This document shows positions 1-3,652 of a stretch of DNA of 6,425 nucleotides, in pieces. Under the pieces are notes generated by a model. It ran no database searches. It was not told the origin of the DNA and worked only from the letters and a program-made list of their open reading frames with translations. Location of the stretch: positions 1 to 6,425 of the forward strand of contig DNLQ01000116.1 of the NCBI GenBank assembly GCA_003488415.1. The letters run 5' to 3'. Numbering within the stretch: position 1 is the stretch's first letter; each line of letters starts with the position of its first letter. The translations under genes and the position numbers were made by a program. Source of the DNA: Ruminococcus sp. GTDB lineage: Bacteria; Bacillota; Clostridia; Oscillospirales; Ruminococcaceae.

Positions 1-297
1 AAGGTACAGTTCAACTACTACACAAACGGTCAGGGTAATCACGAGTTCATGTATGATCTCGGATTTGACGCTTCCGAAGGATTCCACACCTACGGCTTCG
101 ACTGGCAGCCCGACCATATCACATGGTACGTTGACGGCAAGGCAGTATATACTGCAAACCAGAATATCCCCTCAACTCCCGGCCGTATCATGATGAACAC
201 ATGGCCCGGAACAGGTGTCGATGAGTGGCTCAGCCACTACGACGGCAGAACTCCGCTTGAGGCTCACTATCAGTGGGTAACCTTCACAAAGAAATAA
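1..297 (+). CDS. GH16 lichenase (endo-beta-1,3-1,4-glucanase), C-terminal part, 5' truncated
   Basis: The reading frame is open from base 1 and ends at TAA (295-297), giving 98 residues. They match the C-terminal half of bacterial GH16 lichenases, which cut beta-1,4 bonds next to beta-1,3 bonds in cereal mixed-linkage glucan. Family landmarks seen in order are KVQFNYYTNG at the window edge, EGFHTYGFDWQPDHITWYVDG-like strands, GRIMMNTWPGTGVDEWL, and the terminal AHYQWVTFTKK. In this family the catalytic EIDIEF motif lies about ten residues before KVQFNYY, so the active-site glutamates, any signal peptide and any N-terminal modules are outside the window. The protein ends right after the last catalytic-domain strand, so there is no C-terminal dockerin or binding module. 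The internal ATG at 49 lies inside the fold and is not the start. Firmicutes homologues are called licB or bglS; I assign no symbol to a fragment. The family call is very secure. Confidence 0.93.
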   Translation, partial: KVQFNYYTNGQGNHEFMYDLGFDASEGFHTYGFDWQPDHITWYVDGKAVYTANQNIPSTPGRIMMNTWPGTGVDEWLSHYDGRTPLEAHYQWVTFTKK

Positions 298-332
298 CAA
301 GACGATCCCAAACATTAAGATATTTTCCCCCC

Positions 333-375
333 GAACTCAGGCGCACAGGTTCCTTACCCTATGCGCCTGAATTTC
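333..375 (+). other. Hairpin between lichenase and GH5 genes, terminator-like but without a T-run
   Basis: A perfect 9-bp inverted repeat, TCAGGCGCA (337-345) and TGCGCCTGA (362-370), encloses a 16-base loop. AGG (347-349) can pair with CCT (358-360) inside the loop, and GAA (333-335) with TTC (373-375) outside it, so the folded element is longer. It is followed by ATTTCTGG rather than a T-run, so it is not a standard intrinsic terminator. It ends 17 bases before the GH5 ribosome binding site. It could be a weak or factor-dependent terminator, or an mRNA-stabilising or processing structure in a shared transcript. The fold is seen in the sequence; the role is inferred. Confidence 0.5.
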
Positions 376-403
376 TGGATCCCATTTCTACAGAGGTGTT
401 TTT

Positions 404-1357
404 ATGCTTAAAGAAAAAGGCTTTTACAAGGGTGTCAATCTCGGCGGCTGGCTCTCTCAATGCGACTACAGTGAGGAAAGGCTCAACAGATTTATCAACG
501 AGAAGGACATTGAAACTATTGCCTCCTGGGGCGCCGATCATGTGCGTATCCCCTTTGATTACAATATCCTTGAAAACTCTGACGGCTCCTACAACGAGGA
601 TGGGTTTGAAAGACTCAGAAGAGCTGTGGAAGTGTGCCAGAAGAATGGGCTGAATACTGTCCTCGATCTTCATAAAACTGCCGGCTTCTCCTTTGACAGC
701 TACGGCGAGAGCGAGTCCGGATTCTTCGACAGCCCTGAATATCAGGAACGCTTTTGCAGACTCTGGGAGCAGATCGCCATGCACTTCGGTTCGGAAAGCG
801 ATCACGTAGCCTTTGAGCTGCTCAACGAAGTCACCGATGAATGCTATATAAAAGTATGGAACAGGATAGTAAAGGAGGTTATCCCTCGGATCCGCAAATA
901 TGCTCCGGATACACTGATACTTGTCGGGAGCTACGAGAATAACAGCGCTGAAACCGTTCAGTACCTTGATCCCCCTTATGATGACAAGGTGATCTACAAC
1001 TTCCATTGCTATGATCCGCTCCGCTTTACTCACCAGGGTGCATACTGGACTGACCGCATTGATCCCCAGGAGCGTGTATCCTATGCCGACAGCGGATGCT
1101 CTCCAAGATTTTTTGAGGACTTCTTCGCATCTGCTCTTGCCCAGGCAAAGAAGTACAACGCTCAGCTATACTGCGGAGAGTTCGGAATAATCGACAAGGT
1201 ATCTCCTGAGGATACTATAGCATGGTACAGAGACATTAATTCCGTTTTTGAAAAGTACGGCATCGGCAGATGCGCCTGGAGTTACAAGGAGATGGACTTT
1301 GGTCTCACCGATCATCACCTTGACAGCATCCGCTCCGATCTGATCAAATATCTCTGA
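404..1357 (+). CDS. GH5 glycoside hydrolase without signal peptide (cellodextrinase/endoglucanase type)
   Basis: A 317-residue (beta/alpha)8 enzyme of family GH5. The conserved active-site residues are all visible: R48 (VRIPF), H90 (LDLH), N141-E142 (FELLNE, acid/base), H201 and Y203 (FHCY), E259 (YCGEFG, nucleophile) and W292 (AWSYKEMDFG). The N-terminal KGVNLGGWLSQ is typical of a beta-1,4-glucan-active GH5 clade. The length equals one bare catalytic domain, with no signal peptide, dockerin or binding module. This suggests cytoplasmic hydrolysis of imported cello- or mixed-linkage oligosaccharides, as proposed for signal-less ruminococcal cellodextrinases. The start is set by GAGGTG at 393-398, five bases before ATG. 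It follows the lichenase by 106 bases with no convincing promoter between them, so co-transcription is plausible. A 224-codon open frame on the opposite strand is a coding shadow. The family is secure; the exact substrate (cellodextrin, mannan or xyloglucan fragments) is not fixed by sequence. Confidence 0.92.
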   Translation: MLKEKGFYKGVNLGGWLSQCDYSEERLNRFINEKDIETIASWGADHVRIPFDYNILENSDGSYNEDGFERLRRAVEVCQKNGLNTVLDLHKTAGFSFDSYGESESGFFDSPEYQERFCRLWEQIAMHFGSESDHVAFELLNEVTDECYIKVWNRIVKEVIPRIRKYAPDTLILVGSYENNSAETVQYLDPPYDDKVIYNFHCYDPLRFTHQGAYWTDRIDPQERVSYADSGCSPRFFEDFFASALAQAKKYNAQLYCGEFGIIDKVSPEDTIAWYRDINSVFEKYGIGRCAWSYKEMDFGLTDHHLDSIRSDLIKYL

Positions 1358-1377
1358 TGATCGTATACTATTTATAC

Positions 1378-1413
1378 AGGGGACTTCTGTAACGGCAGAA
1401 GTCCCCTTTTGCT
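1378..1413 (+). terminator. Intrinsic terminator after GH5 gene
   Basis: A perfect 11-bp stem, GGGGACTTCTG (1379-1389) with CAGAAGTCCCC (1396-1406), extends to 12 bp with A1378-T1407. It has a six-base loop (TAACGG) and is followed by TTTTGCTTT. It starts 20 bases after the GH5 stop codon and should end the lichenase-GH5 transcript. Confidence 0.93.
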
Positions 1414-1462
1414 TTGCATATAAGTTAAATAATAAAAATATATAAATTGACCGAAAAAAGTA

Positions 1463-1491
1463 GTGCATTTTATGTGTAATTATGTTATAAT
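1463..1491 (+). promoter_or_regulatory. Probable sigma-A promoter with extended -10 for the SPFH gene
   Basis: TATAAT at 1486-1491 is preceded by TG at 1483-1484 with one base between, the TGnTATAAT extended -10 form. The -35 hexamer at 17-bp spacing (GTGCAT, 1463-1468) is poor, as is usual for extended -10 promoters. Transcription would start near 1498, giving a leader of about 60 bases that ends in the AAAGGAG ribosome binding site (1543-1549), eight bases before the ATG at 1558. The surrounding 1411-1557 gap is AT-rich and holds no other gene. Confidence 0.65.
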
Positions 1492-1557
1492 AAATCTTAG
1501 GTTGTATAACCATGATCTAATAAGGTAAATAATTATTTCCCGAAAGGAGTTTTTACT

Positions 1558-2910
1558 ATGGGACTTATGTATGCAGCTCTTTCTTCACTTACTACAACAC
1601 TGAAGGATCAGTATCTGGAATACTTTATATGTGATTCCTTATCTACTGACGTCCTTGCAGTAAGAGGCATGAAGAAGAACAACAAAGGATCAGCAAATAA
1701 AGGCAATGACAGCGTTATCAGCGACGGCAGTAAGATCGTTGTAAACGAAGGTCAGGCTATGCTTATGGTAGACAGCGGCGTTATCACTGAGATTGCTACT
1801 GAGCCCGGTGTTTATACCTACAATTCCAAGGAATCACCGAGTATCTTCTCCAGCAGCTTCGGTCAGGGTATCAAGGACATTATAAAGCAGGCTTGGGAAC
1901 GTCTCAAGAGCGGCGGTGCTATCGGAAAGGATCAGAGAGTATACTACTTCAATACCAAGGAGATCCGTGATAACAAGTTCGGTACAAAAAATCCTGTTCC
2001 ATTCAGAGTTGCATATAATGATCCGGGCGATATCGGACGTACATTTACTGTAGGTCTGAGATGCTTCGGTACATATACATACAAGATCGTTGATCCTACA
2101 CTTTTCTTCTCAGAGGTGTGCGGTAACTTCGGAGAAGGCGAATTCAAGCGCACTGACGAGGGCTTCGATGAGCAGCTCAGAAGTGAGTTTCTCAGCAAGC
2201 TCCAGCCCGGCTTCGGCGAGGTTTCAAACAAGATCAGATATGACGAGCTGACTATGCAGGTCGAGGTTATTACTGAAGCTATGCAGAAAGTTCTCCAGGA
2301 TCTTTGGACAAACAGAAGAGGTATCAAGGTCGATCTGGTCAATATAGACTCCGTTACTATCAATCCCGAAGACGAGGCTAAGATCAAGAAGTATGAGGAT
2401 CTTTCCTGGAACCGTGACGCTGCTAATGCTGCTGCTACTATGGTGGCTGCTCAGGCTGAGGCTATGACTGCTGCTGCAAGCAATCCTAACGGCGCTGCTA
2501 TGGGATTCTTCGGTATGGGTATGGCTCAGCAGGCTGGCGGATTCAACGCTAATGCACTGTTCGATATGGCTGCTAAGCAGCAGGCTGCTGCCGCTGCTGC
2601 ATCCGGAACTCCCGCTGCCCCTGCTGCCGCTGCTCCTGCAGCCGATGGCTGGACCTGCTCCTGCGGTACAACAAATACAGGCAAATTCTGTGAGAACTGC
2701 GGCAGCCCAAGACCTTCTGCTGACGGCTGGACCTGTAGCTGCGGTGCTGTCAATAAGGGTAAATTCTGCTCAGAGTGCGGCAATCCTAAGCCTGCCGGTG
2801 CTCCTAAGTACAAGTGTGACAAGTGCGGCTGGGAGCCTTCTGATCCGTTCAATCCTCCCAAGTTCTGCGCTGATTGCGGTGATCCCTTCACTGACGACGA
2901 TAAGGTCTGA
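1558..2910 (+). CDS. SPFH/band-7 protein with C-terminal triple zinc ribbon (COG4260, YdjI-like)
   Basis: A 450-residue protein. Residues about 1-280 match the bacterial SPFH (stomatin/prohibitin) proteins of the virion-core/YdjI type: N-terminal YEYF-like segment (YLEYFICDSL), central KDQRVYYFNTKEIRDNKFGT, PVPFRVAYNDPG, and TYKIVDPTLFF before a helical C-terminal half. Residues about 285-361 form an Ala/Gln/Met-rich low-complexity stretch. Three zinc ribbons follow: C367/C369/C378/C381, C393/C395/C404/C407 and C420/C423/C437/C440. I see no transmembrane helix, so membrane contact would be peripheral or through partners. In Bacillus subtilis, YdjI works with membrane proteins YdjG and YdjH to bring a PspA homologue to the membrane. 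No such partners lie beside this gene, which has its own promoter and terminator. The ribosome binding site AAAGGAG fixes the start. The family call is strong; the cellular role here is unknown. Confidence 0.9.
   Translation: MGLMYAALSSLTTTLKDQYLEYFICDSLSTDVLAVRGMKKNNKGSANKGNDSVISDGSKIVVNEGQAMLMVDSGVITEIATEPGVYTYNSKESPSIFSSSFGQGIKDIIKQAWERLKSGGAIGKDQRVYYFNTKEIRDNKFGTKNPVPFRVAYNDPGDIGRTFTVGLRCFGTYTYKIVDPTLFFSEVCGNFGEGEFKRTDEGFDEQLRSEFLSKLQPGFGEVSNKIRYDELTMQVEVITEAMQKVLQDLWTNRRGIKVDLVNIDSVTINPEDEAKIKKYEDLSWNRDAANAAATMVAAQAEAMTAAASNPNGAAMGFFGMGMAQQAGGFNANALFDMAAKQQAAAAAASGTPAAPAAAAPAADGWTCSCGTTNTGKFCENCGSPRPSADGWTCSCGAVNKGKFCSECGNPKPAGAPKYKCDKCGWEPSDPFNPPKFCADCGDPFTDDDKV
2644..2793 (+). repeat. 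Tandem duplication encoding zinc ribbons 1 and 2 of the SPFH protein
   Basis: Two units of about 72 bases, offset by 78 bases (26 codons), begin at 2644 and 2722. Each encodes DGWTCSCG, then a short variable part, GKFC, two residues and CG.P.P. The pattern is CxC-x8-CxxC in both. The third ribbon (CxxC-x13-CxxC, from residue 420) differs and is not part of this duplication. The repeat is visible in DNA and protein; many silent differences show it is not a recent copy. Confidence 0.85.
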
Positions 2911-2916
2911 TAGATC

Positions 2917-2942
2917 AAAGGCGGACATAAGTCCGCCTTTTT
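2917..2942 (+). terminator. Intrinsic terminator after SPFH gene
   Basis: A perfect 10-bp stem, AAAGGCGGAC (2917-2926) with GTCCGCCTTT (2931-2940), has an ATAA loop, and the T-run extends to 2942. It starts six bases after the SPFH stop and ends 24 bases before the next start codon. The 5' A-run is too short to argue strongly for two-way use. Confidence 0.95.
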
Positions 2943-2966
2943 CAATACTGGCAAACGAGGAACGAT

Positions 2967-3440
2967 ATGGAATATACAATAAGAAACCTGCACGAGGATG
3001 AATACAGACTGCTTGATGACTTCCTTTATGAAGCTATTTTTATCCCGGAGGGAATACAGCCTCCGCCAAGAGATATAATACTCCAGCCCGAATTACAGGT
3101 ATACGTCACCGACTTCGGCAAACACCGGGGAGACTTTGCTCTTGCCGCAGAAACAGACGGCAAGGTGGTGGGCGCTGTATGGACAAGGATAATGAACGAC
3201 TACGGTCATATCAGCGACGATACGCCTTCATTTGCAATATCACTCTACAAGGAGTACCGGGGCTTCGGTATCGGTACTGATATGATGAGGCGTATGCTTG
3301 CCTTGCTGAAAGAAAACGGCTTCAAAAGCGCTTCTCTGGCTGTACAGAAGGCTAACTATGCTGTAAAAATGTACAAGAATGTCGGATTCAGTACTGTGGA
3401 TGAAAACGACGAAGAATACATCATGCTGTGCAGACTATAA
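2967..3440 (+). CDS. GNAT family N-acetyltransferase
   Basis: A 157-residue single-domain GNAT protein that would move an acetyl group from acetyl-CoA to an amine; the acceptor is unknown. The acetyl-CoA pyrophosphate loop is R98-G-F-G101-I-G103-T (RxxGxG/A motif A) after strand beta-4 (PSFAISLYKEY), followed by helix DMMRRMLALL. Motif B follows as SLAVQKAN (121-130), then KMYKNVGF (134-141), the usual Asn and Tyr of GNAT enzymes. Residues 57-72 (FALAAETDGKVVGAVW) form the earlier beta hairpin. The start ATG has GAGGAA at 2957-2962. The gene follows the SPFH terminator so closely that no full promoter fits in between. It therefore depends on readthrough or on a promoter inside the SPFH gene. 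It has its own terminator downstream. The fold assignment is strong; substrate and biological role cannot be read from sequence. Confidence 0.9.
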   Translation: MEYTIRNLHEDEYRLLDDFLYEAIFIPEGIQPPPRDIILQPELQVYVTDFGKHRGDFALAAETDGKVVGAVWTRIMNDYGHISDDTPSFAISLYKEYRGFGIGTDMMRRMLALLKENGFKSASLAVQKANYAVKMYKNVGFSTVDENDEEYIMLCRL

Positions 3441-3455
3441 CAAAATAACATAGTT

Positions 3456-3487
3456 TTCCCCTTGCCGGTGCAGGGGGGATCTCTTTT
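3456..3487 (+). terminator. Intrinsic terminator after GNAT gene
   Basis: The stem CCCCTTGC (3458-3465) with GCAGGGGG (3470-3477) contains one T-G wobble. It is extended by T3457-G3478 and T3456-A3479, has a CGGT loop, and is followed by TCTCTTTT. It begins 15 bases after the GNAT stop codon and separates this unit from the GH43 promoter. Confidence 0.82.
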
Positions 3488-3503
3488 ATATGTCCGAACA
3501 TAT
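3488..3503 (+). promoter_or_regulatory. Upstream AraR-box-like palindrome (candidate operator 1)
   Basis: ATATGTCCGAACATAT is a 16-base palindrome with seven of eight pairs matched and a central CG. It contains TGTNCGNACA, shared with the second site at 3534-3549. Against the Bacillus AraR operator as I remember it (ATTTGTACGTACAAAT), 12 of 16 bases agree. It lies 25 bases before the -35 box. The palindrome is seen; AraR binding is inferred. Confidence 0.5.
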
Positions 3504-3528
3504 GCTATATACATTTCGCCACGTTCTA

Positions 3529-3557
3529 TTGACATTTGTGCGTACAACCTGTATAAT
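3529..3557 (+). promoter_or_regulatory. Perfect-consensus sigma-A promoter of the double GH43 gene
   Basis: TTGACA (3529-3534) and TATAAT (3552-3557) are separated by exactly 17 bases, the full consensus at ideal spacing. Transcription would begin near 3564, giving a leader of about 90 bases that ends in GGAGG (3638-3642). The leader is AT- and T-rich and contains a short GATATATATC palindrome (3569-3578), but no recognisable riboswitch. A promoter this strong would be expected to need repression, which fits the operator-like sites overlapping and preceding it. Confidence 0.92.
3534..3549 (+). promoter_or_regulatory. AraR-box-like palindrome in the promoter spacer (candidate operator 2)
   Basis: The core TTGTGCGTACAA (3536-3547) has five of six pairs matched around a central CG. 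The 16 bases 3534-3549 agree at 13 positions with the Bacillus AraR operator ATTTGTACGTACAAAT as I remember it. It sits between the -35 and -10 boxes, where a bound repressor would block RNA polymerase. Its centre is 46 bases from that of the upstream site. AraR binding is inferred; no regulator gene is in the window. Confidence 0.6.
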
Positions 3558-3652
3558 AATACTGAAAGGATATATATCTGTTTTCTTTGTTTTTAATTAA
3601 GATAAGGATACATAACTCACCATTTACACAGTGGAACGGAGGTCATTATTAT

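Noticed and set aside
359..1033. 224-codon open frame on the - strand opposite the GH5 gene
   Set aside because: It is fully antisense to a gene with every GH5 catalytic residue, and its translation has no recognisable domain. It is a coding shadow.
1447..1476. TTGACC as a -35 box for the SPFH gene
   Set aside because: At 17-18 bp spacing the only -10 candidates are TTATGT or TATGTG, both poor. The good TATAAT at 1486 lies 33 bases away, so the extended -10 reading is preferred.
1558..2910. Phage origin of the SPFH gene because homologues are often labelled virion core protein
   Set aside because: That label comes from distant similarity to a poxvirus protein. No phage gene, integrase or att-like repeat is in the window.
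2526..2993. Open frames on both strands over the Ala-rich and zinc-ribbon part of the SPFH gene
   Set aside because: GCT/GCC-rich repeats suppress stops in other frames. The translations are low-complexity Pro/Leu/Ala and cross the terminator.
3488..3549. CcpA cre site before the GH43 gene
   Set aside because: The TG and CA half-sites are two bases from the central CG, not four as in cre. The AraR-box pattern fits much better.
3559..3652. Riboswitch or structured leader before the double GH43 gene
   Set aside because: The leader is AT-rich with only a short GATATATATC palindrome; I see no stable stem set or known aptamer motif.
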